A stretch of DNA of 64,000 nt from Conexibacter sp. CPCC 205762 (GTDB lineage: Bacteria > Actinomycetota > Thermoleophilia > Solirubrobacterales > Solirubrobacteraceae), in NCBI RefSeq assembly GCF_030646155.1, contig NZ_JAUTDN010000033.1:1-64000 (forward strand). The letters run 5' to 3'. The notes under the pieces were generated by a model, which saw only the letters and a list, made by a program, of their open reading frames with translations, had not been told where the DNA came from and did no database searches. A program made the translations under genes and the position numbers. This document shows, piece by piece, positions 38,752-46,624 of this stretch. Within the stretch, counting starts at the first letter, position 1. Each line of letters begins with the position of its first letter.

Positions 38752-40254
38752 GTGGAACTGAGCGCATACCGGACGCAGGCGGAGACGTTCGTCAGGGAGC
38801 TGGGCGAGGCCTACCACGGGCACTACGCCGGGCTCTCGGACGCGTTCGCGATTGACGCGATCTACGCGCGGCACGCGGCGCTGTTCTCGTTCGAGGCGGT
38901 TGCTGCGCTGCGAGGGCGCGTCGCTGCCGCGAGCGACGCGCCGGGCGTGCGCGACGACGAGGCACGGCAGCTGCGGATGCTGCTCGACTTCGCCGTCGAA
39001 GGGCTGCTCGGGCGCGCGACCGCGGCCGAGGAGGAGGCGCTCGCGCAGCGCGAGGCGACGCTGCGGCTCGACCTGCCCGGCGGACCGCTCGGCTTCCGCG
39101 CGTCGACCGTCGCGCAGGCGAACTCGCCCGATCGGCAGCGGCGCGCCGAGATCGAGGCGGCGCGGCTGAAGGCGACCGAGCGCGAGCTGAACCCGCTCCA
39201 CCGCGCGGCGCTGGAGCGGACGCGCGCGCTCGTCGCCGAGCTCGGCTGGCCGAGCTACCGCGCGATGTGCGCGGAGCTGAAGGGGTGGGACCTCGACCTG
39301 CTCGGGCGGCAGGGCGACGCGTTCCTGGCGGCGACGGGCGGCGCGGCCTACGGCGCCGTCGTCGGGCCGGCGCTGGAGCGGACCGTCGGGGTCGGGCTCG
39401 ACCGGCTTGCGCGCGCCGACCTGCCGTGGTTCTTCCGCGCGACGGCCGACGACGGCGCCTTTCCCGCCGACGGGCTGCTGGAGGCGTACGCGTCGTCGTG
39501 CCGCGGCCTCGGGCTGTCGCCCGACGGCGGCGGTCGCATCGACCTCGACGTCGAGCCGCGCCCGCGCAAGTCGCCGCGCGCCTTCTGCGTCGCGGTGCGC
39601 GCGCCCGCGGACGTGCGGCTGGTGGTCGCGCCGGTCGGCGGCCGCGACGACTACGCGGCGCTGCTGCACGAGGGCGGTCACGCGCAGCACTTCGCGGCGA
39701 TGGACGCGGCGCTCCCGTTCGAGTACCGCCATCTCGGCGACAACGCGCTGACGGAGGCGTTCGCGTTCCTCTTCGACCACCTCGTGGAGGATCCCCGCTG
39801 GCTCGCGGCGCGGGGCGTGCGCGACGACGACGGCGCGCTCGCCATGCATGCGCGCGCGGCGCGGCTGATCTACCTGCGGCGCTACTGCGGCAAGCTCGCC
39901 TACGAGCTGATCGTCCACGACGCGGCCGCTCCCGGCGACGCGCTGCTGGGCGAGGTCTACGCGCGCTCGCTCTCCGGCGCGGTCGGGGTCGCCTGGCCCG
40001 CCGAGACCCACCTGAGCGATCTCGACCCCGGCTTCTACGTCGCCGCCTATCTGCGCGCCTGGGCGCTCGAGACCCACCTGCGCCGCTGGCTGACCGACCG
40101 CTTCGGCGACGACTGGTTCAGCTCCGCCGAAGCCGGCGCCGCGCTGCGCGCGCTGTGGGCCGAGGGCCAGCGCCGCAGCGCCGAGGAGCTGCTCGCCGAG
40201 CTGACCGGCGAGCGCCTCGACCTCGCCGTCCTGGCGACCGACCTCGGCCTCTGA
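38752..40254 (+). CDS. M3-like zinc metallopeptidase (HEGGH)
   Basis: 500 residues from GTG 38752. The zinc-binding helix is YAALLHEGGHAQHFAAM near residue 305 (H-E-G-G-H), with the third ligand Glu probably in DNALTEAFAFLFDHL about 28 residues later. The overall helical architecture fits the oligopeptidase M3/M32 clan, shorter than classic PepF. No export signal, so likely cytosolic peptide turnover. In the ~60 arginine codons I could read at the 5' part there is no AGA, unlike neighbouring genes, and GGG/CGG codons are common. Confidence 0.82.
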   Translation: MELSAYRTQAETFVRELGEAYHGHYAGLSDAFAIDAIYARHAALFSFEAVAALRGRVAAASDAPGVRDDEARQLRMLLDFAVEGLLGRATAAEEEALAQREATLRLDLPGGPLGFRASTVAQANSPDRQRRAEIEAARLKATERELNPLHRAALERTRALVAELGWPSYRAMCAELKGWDLDLLGRQGDAFLAATGGAAYGAVVGPALERTVGVGLDRLARADLPWFFRATADDGAFPADGLLEAYASSCRGLGLSPDGGGRIDLDVEPRPRKSPRAFCVAVRAPADVRLVVAPVGGRDDYAALLHEGGHAQHFAAMDAALPFEYRHLGDNALTEAFAFLFDHLVEDPRWLAARGVRDDDGALAMHARAARLIYLRRYCGKLAYELIVHDAAAPGDALLGEVYARSLSGAVGVAWPAETHLSDLDPGFYVAAYLRAWALETHLRRWLTDRFGDDWFSSAEAGAALRALWAEGQRRSAEELLAELTGERLDLAVLATDLGL

Positions 40255-40337
40255 CGCACCCGCGCGCTGCGCGTCGGGGTGAGCGGGGCGCGCTAGGGTC
40301 CGGGCCGGCCGGCAAGCGAACTTTACGCGGAGGATCG

Positions 40338-40751
40338 ATGGCAGCGGTGATGACAGGCGAGTGCAACTGCGGCGCGGTGCGGTCCGAGGTGCGGGCGCCG
40401 TTCTCCGAGGCGGGCTACTGCCACTGTGGGCGCTGCCAGCGGCGGACGGGGACGGCAGCATCGCCGGCGGGCGTCGTCGCGGCGTCGGCGTTCGCGATCG
40501 TCAGCGGCGCCGAGCAGGTGCGCAGCTGGCAGCCGGAGGGCGGCAAGGCGAAGGCGTTCTGCGGCGGCTGCGGCTCGCACCTGTTCGCCGGTGACCCGGC
40601 GACGGATTCGATAGTCGCGGTGCGGCTCGGGGCGGTCGACGGCGATCCCGGCATCCGGCCGCGCTGGCACCAGTGGGTCAGCTCCGCGCCCGCCTGGGAG
40701 GCGCTCGCCGACGACGGCCTCCCGCGCTACGACGGCCCGCGGCCGAGCTGA
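40338..40751 (+). CDS. GFA-domain (glutathione-dependent formaldehyde-activating enzyme-like) zinc protein
   Basis: 137 residues, GGAGGATCG before the ATG. Cysteine pattern CNCGAVRSEV, YCHCGRCQRRTG and AFCGGCGSHLF matches the Mss4-like zinc fold of the GFA/CENP-V family. These proteins bind zinc; few have proven enzymatic function, and an actinobacterium without glutathione would not use the named activity. Preceded by an 80-base spacer. Confidence 0.87.
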   Translation: MAAVMTGECNCGAVRSEVRAPFSEAGYCHCGRCQRRTGTAASPAGVVAASAFAIVSGAEQVRSWQPEGGKAKAFCGGCGSHLFAGDPATDSIVAVRLGAVDGDPGIRPRWHQWVSSAPAWEALADDGLPRYDGPRPS

Positions 40752-40765
40752 GCGACGACGACGAC

Positions 40766-40828
40766 GGCCGCCGCTGTGGGCGGCCGGGCGCCGACGGCAG
40801 CCGCTCGCGACGAAGCGGGCGGCTGCCG
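40766..40828. terminator. pair of strong hairpins between convergent genes
   Basis: GGCCGCC/GGCGGCC (40766-40785) and CGGCAGCC/GGCTGCCG (40795-40828, extended inside by further pairs). They lie between the GFA gene and the histone-like gene, which converge. Confidence 0.6.
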
Positions 40829-40841
40829 GATGCGACGTGGG

Positions 40842-41933
40842 TCAGCCGAGCTGCTTGCCGACCGCTCTGCGGGCGCGCTCGGCGCTGGCGACGATGCGGT
40901 CGACCGACTCGGTGCGACGCGCCTTGGCGCTCTTCTCCTCGAGCTTGCGGGAGAGCGCGTCGAGCTGATCGATGCCCTTGCCGAGCAGCTCGTCGAGGTT
41001 GCCGAGCACGTCGTCGGTCTGCTCGCGGCCGCGACGGACCAGCTCAGAGACGAGATCGTTCGCATCTCCCCTCGTCACGCGGCCTCTTGCGACGGCGTCG
41101 TCGAGCGTGCCCTGGATCCGGTCGGCGGCGAGCATCACGAGGTTCAGCGGCTCGAAGACGCGATCGGAGAGCTGGTCGCGCAACGTGCCGACGAGCTGAG
41201 CGAGCGGATCCTCGCCCTGCGCGGCTCTGACACTGTCAGCGGCGTCGGAGACGCCCCTGGCAGCCTCCTCATCGGAGGGGGCGGCCGCGACTCTTCTCGC
41301 AGCTCTTCTCGCCGCCGCTCTCCTGGCGGCGGGTCTTCTCGCAGCGGCTCTTCTGGCGGCCGGCGCTCTTCTCGCCGCAGCTCTTCTCGCGGCCGGTCTC
41401 GCCGCGGCTCTTCTCGCGGCGGGTCTGCTGGCAGCTGCTCTTCTGGCCGCCGGTCTCGCCGCGGCTCTTCTCGCCGCCGGTCTGCTGGCGAGTCTTCTGG
41501 CGGCCGCTCTTCTCGCCGCCGGAGCCGTTCTTCTCGCAGCCAGTCTTCTGGCGGCGGCTCTTCTGGTCGCGGGCGCTCTCGCGGCCGGCGCTCTTCTCGC
41601 CGCCGCTCTTCTGGCGGCAGGTCTGCTCGCCGCCGCTCTGGCGGCGGGTCTTCTCGCGGCAGCTCTTCTGGCGGCAGCTCTCGCGGCCGGCGCTCTTCTC
41701 GCCGCAGCTCTCGCGGCGGGTCTTCTGGCGGCAGCTCTTCTGGCGGCAGCTCTCGCGGCCGGCGCTCTTCTCGCTGCAGCTCTTCTGGCGACTCTCGCGG
41801 CTGGCGCTCTCGCCGCCGCTCTCGCGACCGGTCTTCTCGCCGTCGCTCTTCTCGACGTCGGTCTCGCGGCCGCCGATCTGCGCGCAGCTCTTCTAGCGGC
41901 TGCGGTCGACGCGGGGGACTTCGGCTGCGGCAT
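40842..41933 (-). CDS. histone H1-like (Ala/Arg) repeat protein with phasin-like C-terminal domain
   Basis: 363 residues, ATG 41933 with AGGAG upstream. Residues 10-220 are a low-complexity block of Ala, Arg and Pro (units such as RRAAARRPAARAAARRAPAA), strongly cationic like the tails of bacterial H1-like proteins. Residues ~235-363 are a helical amphipathic domain (DPLAQLVGTLRDQLSDRVFE, VSELVRRGREQTDDVLGNLD, ELLGKGIDQLDALSRKLEE) resembling PhaF/PhaI-type phasins. PhaF of Pseudomonas has the same two parts in the opposite order. Probable role: linking polyester granules or other bodies to DNA. Downstream of argF on the same strand. Confidence 0.75.
   Translation of the reverse strand: MPQPKSPASTAAARRAARRSAAARPTSRRATARRPVARAAARAPAARVARRAAARRAPAARAAARRAAARRPAARAAARRAPAARAAARRAAARRPAARAAASRPAARRAAARRAPAARAPATRRAAARRLAARRTAPAARRAAARRLASRPAARRAAARPAARRAAASRPAARRAAARPAARRAAARRAPAARRAAARRPAARRAAARRAARRVAAAPSDEEAARGVSDAADSVRAAQGEDPLAQLVGTLRDQLSDRVFEPLNLVMLAADRIQGTLDDAVARGRVTRGDANDLVSELVRRGREQTDDVLGNLDELLGKGIDQLDALSRKLEEKSAKARRTESVDRIVASAERARRAVGKQLG
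41295..41920. repeat. degenerate tandem repeat array encoding the Ala/Arg block
   Basis: About 600 bases built from shuffled units such as GGCGGCTCTTCTCGC and GCAGCTCTTCTGGCGGCAG. A longer unit of about 60 bases near 41645-41705 recurs at about 41705-41765. Every frame is open because of composition; the minus frame is real. The array is prone to length variation. Confidence 0.8.
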
Positions 41934-42003
41934 TGACGGCTCCTCAGAAGCGGGGTGTAACGGGCGGTCTGGCGCGAGGCTACCGCAGCGGCATGTCGTC
42001 GCG

Positions 42004-42876
42004 TTACCGCAACAGCAGTTCGAGCAGGGCTTTTTGCGCGTGACGACGGTTCTCTGCCTGGTCCCAGATGCGCTGACGCTCACCGTAAAGGACCTCTGCG
42101 GTGATCTCGTCACCAGGGTGCGCGGGCAGGTCGTGAAGTGCGATCGCGTTCGGCGCGGCAAGGTCGAGCAGCGCGTCGTCGACGCGGTAATCGGCAAGCG
42201 CGGCGCGGCGCGCGTCGGCCGTCTCCTCGTCGCCCATGCTGACCCACACGTCGGTGTAGACGGCGTGCGCATCAGCGACGGCGGCGGCGGGATCGTCGAA
42301 CAGCTTTGCGCCCGTGCCATCTTCCAACTGGTACCCCGTCGGCGCCGCGACACGCACCTCGACGCCGGCGAGCGTGCCGACGAGTGCGAGTGAACGAGCG
42401 ACGTTGTTGCCGTCACCGACGTAGGTGAGAACGAGACCGTCGAGCGTGCCGAACGTCTCCTTCAACGTCGTCAAGTCAGCGAGCGCCTGGCAGGGATGGT
42501 GACCCGCGGTGAGCATGTTGACGACCGGCACCGTCGCGTACTGCGCAAGCTCCTCGATCAACGCATCGGCGTGCGTGCGCAGACCGATGGCGGCAACATG
42601 GCGCGACAGCACGTACGCGGTGTCGCGCACGGCCTCGCCGCGGCTCAGCTGCATCTCGTCGGGCCGCAGGACGACCGGATTGCCGCCCAGCTCGAAGACA
42701 CCGGCCTCGAACGACAGGCGCGTGCGCGTCGACGGCTTCTGGAAGATCAGCCCGACGCTCTTGCCGGCGAGCGCCGTCGAGGCGAGCGGGTTCGCCTTCA
42801 GCTCGATCGCGCGATCGATCAGCGCGAGCAGCTCGTCTCTGCTCAACTCGGTTCCGGTCAGAAAGTGGCGCGGCAC
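42004..42876 (-). CDS. argF: ornithine carbamoyltransferase ArgF
   Basis: Makes citrulline from ornithine and carbamoyl phosphate. 290 residues, slightly short. Carbamoyl-phosphate motif KPSTRTRLSFE near residue 48; HHPCQALADLTTLKE near 125; ornithine-binding DVWVSMGDE. The usual H-C-L-P motif is HDLPAHPGDEIT here, replacing the catalytic Cys by Asp. No other arginine gene is nearby. Codon use and slightly lower G+C than neighbours hint at a separate history, but this is weak. 23 bases separate it from the divergent nuclease-like gene. Confidence 0.9.
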   Translation of the reverse strand: MPRHFLTGTELSRDELLALIDRAIELKANPLASTALAGKSVGLIFQKPSTRTRLSFEAGVFELGGNPVVLRPDEMQLSRGEAVRDTAYVLSRHVAAIGLRTHADALIEELAQYATVPVVNMLTAGHHPCQALADLTTLKETFGTLDGLVLTYVGDGNNVARSLALVGTLAGVEVRVAAPTGYQLEDGTGAKLFDDPAAAVADAHAVYTDVWVSMGDEETADARRAALADYRVDDALLDLAAPNAIALHDLPAHPGDEITAEVLYGERQRIWDQAENRRHAQKALLELLLR

Positions 42877-42899
42877 GTCGCGCAGTGTACGTTCACTCG

Positions 42900-43574
42900 A
42901 TGGCGCTGCGCGTCGTGACCTGGAACCTCTTCCACGGACGTTCGATCCCCGCGCGGAATCGCGACTTGATGCACCTGTTTGCAGAGCGTCTCCGCACCTG
43001 GGAGTGGGACGTGGCCCTGCTGCAGGAGGTCCCGCCGTGGTGGGGACCGCCGCTCGCCGCCGCCTGCGACGCCGACCAGCGCACCGCGCTCACCTCCCGC
43101 AACCAGCTGCTGCCGCTGCGGCGGGCGATCGCGCAACGCTGGCCGGAGGCGATCAAGTCCGGCGGCGGCGGCGCGAACGTGATCCTCGTGCGCGGTCCGC
43201 GGATCGAGCTGCACGCGCGCCGGCGGCTCTGCCTGCGGCCGGAGCGGCGCGTCGTCCACGCCGTCCGCGACGACCGCGGCCGCTGGTTCGCGAACCTGCA
43301 CGCGACCGTGCACGACGACCCGCAGGCGCGTCGCGAGATCGCGCTCGCGGGCGCGACCGCGCTGCGCTGGGCGGCCGGCGCGCCGCTCGTGCTCGGCGGC
43401 GACCTCAACGTGCGCGACCCGTCGCCGCCCGCGCCGTTGACGCACGTCGCCGGCAGCGGCGTCGACCACCTCTACGCCGCCGGCGGGCTCGTGCGCGCGG
43501 CCGGGACCAGACGCGAGCTGCTCGACCGCGGCGACCTCTCCGACCACGCGCCGGTGCGAGCGACGCTGGAGTAG
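42900..43574 (+). CDS. endonuclease/exonuclease/phosphatase (EEP) family protein
   Basis: 224 residues from ATG 42900. Motifs of the EEP (DNase I-like) fold: VVTWNLFHGR, DVALLQEVPPWW (metal-binding Glu), VLGGDLNVRD and SDHAPVRATL (catalytic Asp-His). Acts on phosphodiesters; target unknown (DNA, RNA or inositol phosphates). Divergent from argF. Confidence 0.87.
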   Translation: MALRVVTWNLFHGRSIPARNRDLMHLFAERLRTWEWDVALLQEVPPWWGPPLAAACDADQRTALTSRNQLLPLRRAIAQRWPEAIKSGGGGANVILVRGPRIELHARRRLCLRPERRVVHAVRDDRGRWFANLHATVHDDPQARREIALAGATALRWAAGAPLVLGGDLNVRDPSPPAPLTHVAGSGVDHLYAAGGLVRAAGTRRELLDRGDLSDHAPVRATLE

Positions 43575-43633
43575 GACGCGCGTCCTACGAGGCCGCGCGG
43601 GGCGTCACGCGCAGAGCTGGGGCGCGGCTCGCG

Positions 43634-44134
43634 CTAGCCGCGCGCCCGCAGCCCGAAGCCGCGCAGCGTCAGCAGCGCCTTCTCGCCGAGCGTGCCGTGT
43701 CTCGGCAGCACGCCGAGCTGCGTCGCCGCGTCGTAGAGGTCGAAGAAGGCGCGCACGCGCAGCAGCCTGTTGCCGCGCAGCTCGCAGTAGAAGAGGCAGT
43801 GGACGACCACGAAGCGGTTCGTCGCCGGGAGCCCGTCGACCGCCTCGCGGTGCGTCCCCGCCAGCCGCGCCGGCGCGGCGGCGAAGCGGCCGTCGGTGAG
43901 CCGCTCGCCGGCGCGCTCCAGCCGCACGTCCGGGAAGCCGCCCCAGACTCTGCGCGCGAGCGCGCTCAGCTCCTCGACGCCGATCAGCGGCGTGCCCCTC
44001 GTGAGCGGATCCTCGTAGTGGAGGTCGGGATCGCAGATCGGCGCGAAGGCGGCGGCGTCGCGCCCGCACCAGGCCGCCTCCCAGCCGTCGAGCAGCTCGT
44101 CGACCGGGCGCCGCGTGACCTGCTCGTCAGGCAT
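43634..44134 (-). CDS. SnoaL-like/NTF2-fold protein in the thiamine operon
   Basis: 166 residues from ATG 44134, overlapping the end of thiG by eight bases. Pattern LLDGWEAAWCGRDAAAFAPI then DLHYEDPLTRG fits SnoaL-like polyketide cyclase/ester cyclase NTF2 folds; catalytic Asp/His candidates are in YEDP. The overlap and shared strand tie its translation to ThiO-ThiS-ThiG. No thiamine role is known for this family; it may be a chance rider. Confidence 0.75.
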   Translation of the reverse strand: MPDEQVTRRPVDELLDGWEAAWCGRDAAAFAPICDPDLHYEDPLTRGTPLIGVEELSALARRVWGGFPDVRLERAGERLTDGRFAAAPARLAGTHREAVDGLPATNRFVVVHCLFYCELRGNRLLRVRAFFDLYDAATQLGVLPRHGTLGEKALLTLRGFGLRARG

Positions 44135-44963
44135 CCGCCACGCCGAAGTCGGGCAGGCCGGCATCGGGCGTCGAGGCCTCGGCGTGGAGCCGTCGCGGGA
44201 TCCGCCCGGCGACGCGCGCAAGCCGCCCGGCCTCGACCGCGGCCTTGATCGCGAGCGACATCGCGCGCGGGTCGTGCGCGCGGGAGATCGCGCTCGCGCA
44301 CAGCACCGCGTCGCAGCCCAGCTCCATCGCGAGCGCCGCGTCGGAGGCGGTGCCGACGCCGGCGTCGAGCACGACCGGCAGCTGCGTGCGCTCGCGGATG
44401 ATCGCGATGTTGTAGGGGTTGTTGATCCCCATCCCGGAGCCGATCGGCGAGCCGAGCGGCATCACCGCGGCGCAGCCGACGTCCTCCAGCCGGCGCGCGA
44501 GGATCGGGTCGTCGGTCGTGTACGGCAGCACGACGAAGCCGTCGTCGACGAGGATCTCGGCCGCCTCGACCAGCTCGATCGCGTCCGGCAGCAGCGTGCG
44601 GTCGTCGCCGATCACCTCGAGCTTGACCCAGTTGGTCTCGAACGCCTCGCGCGCGAGCCGCGCGGTCGTGACGGCGTCGCGGGCGGTGTAGCAGCCGGCG
44701 GTGTTCGGCAGCACCTCGACGCCGGCGTCGGCGATCACGTCCATGATCGAGCCGGCCGCGCCCGGGTCGATCCGCCGCAGCGCGACCGTCACCAGCTCGC
44801 TGCCGCTGACCTTGATCGCCTCCGCCATCGCCTCCAGCGACTGGAAGCCGCCGGTCCCGAGCAGCAGCCGCGAGCGGAACGCTCTGCCGGCGATCGTCAG
44901 CGGATCGGCGGCGGCCGCGGCGTCGAGCGCGCCGGTGCCGGTTGTTGGATCGACAGTGCTCAT
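44127..44963 (-). CDS. thiG: thiazole synthase ThiG
   Basis: Builds the thiazole phosphate of thiamine from deoxyxylulose-5-phosphate, dehydroglycine and ThiS-thiocarboxylate. 278 residues. RSRLLLGTGGFQSLEAMAEA near residue 30, VEVLPNTAGCYTARDAV, NWVKLEVIGDD (catalytic Lys), AAVMPLGSPIGSGMGINN and VLDAGVGTASDAALAMELGC are diagnostic. It follows thiS by two bases, and the set is preceded by a TPP riboswitch. Confidence 0.97.
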   Translation of the reverse strand: MSTVDPTTGTGALDAAAAADPLTIAGRAFRSRLLLGTGGFQSLEAMAEAIKVSGSELVTVALRRIDPGAAGSIMDVIADAGVEVLPNTAGCYTARDAVTTARLAREAFETNWVKLEVIGDDRTLLPDAIELVEAAEILVDDGFVVLPYTTDDPILARRLEDVGCAAVMPLGSPIGSGMGINNPYNIAIIRERTQLPVVLDAGVGTASDAALAMELGCDAVLCASAISRAHDPRAMSLAIKAAVEAGRLARVAGRIPRRLHAEASTPDAGLPDFGVADA

Positions 44964-44964
44964 C

Positions 44965-45174
44965 TCAGCCTCCCTGGATCGCCATCACGACCTCGACGGC
45001 CGCGCCCTCGTGCAATGCCGTCGCGGCCCAGTCGCCGCGCGGGACGACCTCGCGGTCGACGGCGACGGCGACGCCGCGCGAGTCGGGCGTGACGTTCAGC
45101 AGGTCGAGCGCGTGCTGGACGGTTGCGCCGTCGTCGAGGCGGCGCTGCTCGCCGTTGAGGCGGATCGTCGTCAT
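44965..45174 (-). CDS. thiS: sulfur carrier protein ThiS
   Basis: 69 residues, ubiquitin-like fold. Ends MAIQGG, the required C-terminal Gly-Gly that is adenylated and thiocarboxylated before sulfur transfer to ThiG. MTTIRLNGEQRRL and VAVAVDREVVPR are family patterns. Its ATG overlaps the thiO stop (ATGA). Confidence 0.95.
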   Translation of the reverse strand: MTTIRLNGEQRRLDDGATVQHALDLLNVTPDSRGVAVAVDREVVPRGDWAATALHEGAAVEVVMAIQGG

Positions 45175-46349
45175 GCGGCGACCTCCTTCGTCGTGGTCGT
45201 GAAACGTCCGGGCGCGAACGGCGCCGCGAGCGGGTCCAGCGGCGAGCCGGTCAGCGACTGCAGCAGCAGGTCGGCCGTGATCGGCGCGAGCAGGATGCCG
45301 TTGCGGTGATGACCGGCCGCCCAGTGCAGGCCGCGCAGCGCGCCGGCGCCGAGCGCGGGCGCGTTGTCGGGCGTGCCCGGACGGAGGCCGGCCTCGACCT
45401 CCTCGATCACCAGCTCGGAGAGGCCGGGGACCAGCTCGATCGCGTCGCGCAGCAGCTCGAAGACGCCGCCGGCGGTGACGTCGGTCTCGTAGCCGCGCTC
45501 CTCCATCGTCGCGCCGAGCACGTAGCGTCCGTCGCCGCGCGGGACGAGGTAGCCGGGGTCCATCCGCAGCACGCGCGTCATCAGGCCGGGGCCGGCGGGG
45601 TCGCGCAGCCGCAGGATCTGGCCCTTGACCGGGCGCACCGGCACGCGCGCGCCGGCGGGCAGCCCGCCGAGCCGCTCGGTCCAGGCGCCGGTCGCGACGA
45701 CGACCTGGTCGGCGGCGATCGAGGCGCCGTCACCGGCCGCGCCGCTCGCCAGCGCGACGCCGGTGACGCGGTCGCCGGCGCTGGTCAGCGCGGCCGCCTC
45801 GGCGCCGGTGCGCAGCTCGCCGCCGGCACGCGTGAAGGCGTCGGCGAGCGCCGCGCTGATCGCGCGCGGGTCGACGGCGTGGTCGTCGGCGAACTCCAGC
45901 GCCAGCCGGATCGTCGGCGCCAGTCCCGACTCGCGCCGGCGGGCGGCGGTCGGCAGCAGCCGCTCGACCGGCAGCCCGAGCCGCTCGCGCACCGCGCGCT
46001 CGCGGTCGAGCGCCTCGGCCTCGTCGCGGTCGCGCGCGACCCGCAGCGTGCCGCAGGCGAGGAAGCCGGCGTCGAGCGGGCTCGCCTGCGCGAGCTGCGC
46101 GACGAAGTCCGGATAGCGGGCGGCGCTCTCCAACCCGAGCGCGAGCAGCTCGCGCTCGGCGACGTGCGCCTCGCTGACGGGCGCGAGCATGCCGGCGGCG
46201 GCGTGCGTGGCGCCGGTCGCGACGGCCGGCGCGCGTTCGAGCAGCACGACGCGCATGCCGTGCCGCTGCGCTCGCCAGGCGACGGCGAGGCCGATGATCC
46301 CGCCGCCGACGACGGCGACGTCGAAGCTGTGATGCGTTCGCTGGGGCAC
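45171..46349 (-). CDS. thiO: glycine oxidase ThiO
   Basis: FAD-dependent oxidase that makes the dehydroglycine needed by ThiG. 392 residues from GTG 46349, next to AAGGAGG. FAD-binding DVAVVGGGIIGLAVAWRAQ near residue 8; AAGMLAPVSEA; VRPVKGQILRLRD; WAAGHHRNGILLAPITA near the C-terminus, all ThiO-specific. The GTG lies ten bases after the TPP riboswitch, so ligand binding likely blocks this ribosome site. Confidence 0.95.
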   Translation of the reverse strand: MPQRTHHSFDVAVVGGGIIGLAVAWRAQRHGMRVVLLERAPAVATGATHAAAGMLAPVSEAHVAERELLALGLESAARYPDFVAQLAQASPLDAGFLACGTLRVARDRDEAEALDRERAVRERLGLPVERLLPTAARRRESGLAPTIRLALEFADDHAVDPRAISAALADAFTRAGGELRTGAEAAALTSAGDRVTGVALASGAAGDGASIAADQVVVATGAWTERLGGLPAGARVPVRPVKGQILRLRDPAGPGLMTRVLRMDPGYLVPRGDGRYVLGATMEERGYETDVTAGGVFELLRDAIELVPGLSELVIEEVEAGLRPGTPDNAPALGAGALRGLHWAAGHHRNGILLAPITADLLLQSLTGSPLDPLAAPFAPGRFTTTTKEVAA

Positions 46350-46358
46350 GTGCCTCCT

Positions 46359-46442
46359 TCCCTGCGCCGGCATTATCCGGATCAGGTCGTGACGGTCGGC
46401 GGCGCGTGCTTCGCCACCCTCTCAGCCCACACGGGCTCCCGT
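46359..46442 (-). ncRNA. TPP riboswitch (THI element)
   Basis: On the minus strand the conserved segments are CTGAGAGGGT (after GGGAGCCCGTGTGGG), GACCGTCACGACCTGATC and CGGATAATGCCGGCGCAGGGA in the expected order and spacing, closing helix P1 as GGGA...TCCC. It sits directly upstream of thiO. The P1 3' strand runs into the Shine-Dalgarno, so regulation of translation initiation is probable. Confidence 0.95.
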
Positions 46443-46504
46443 ACTTGCGATGGTAGCGCCAGGCCCTCGCTTCAGTTTTCCGAGCGGATGCCGATGAAAC
46501 GGCT

Positions 46505-46530
46505 CGGCGGCGTTCGGAGAGACGCCGCCG
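46505..46530. other. GC-rich stem-loop in thiO-thiE divergent spacer
   Basis: CGGCGGCGT and ACGCCGCCG form a perfect nine-bp stem with an eight-base loop. A further GGCGCGC/GCGCGCC pair follows at 46555-46578. The 180-base spacer otherwise shows no feature besides the riboswitch and the thiE ribosome site; role unknown. Confidence 0.45.
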
Positions 46531-46624
46531 CCCGGACCGGACGCGGTCCCCCGTGGCGCGCGGGAGCATGAGCGCGCCGCGGAGGAGCGCGCCCGGCCGG
46601 GCGGGGCTGACAAGATGGAGGGCG

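Noticed and set aside
41295..41920. CRISPR-like array of short repeats
   Set aside because: Units are degenerate, in frame, G+C-rich and lack unique spacers; they encode an Ala/Arg low-complexity protein block.
40776..41936. Plus-strand Ser/Arg-rich open frame of 386 codons opposite the histone-like gene
   Set aside because: It looks like an SR protein but results from the reverse complement of the Ala/Arg repeats; the minus strand has a proper ribosome site and a folded C-terminal domain.
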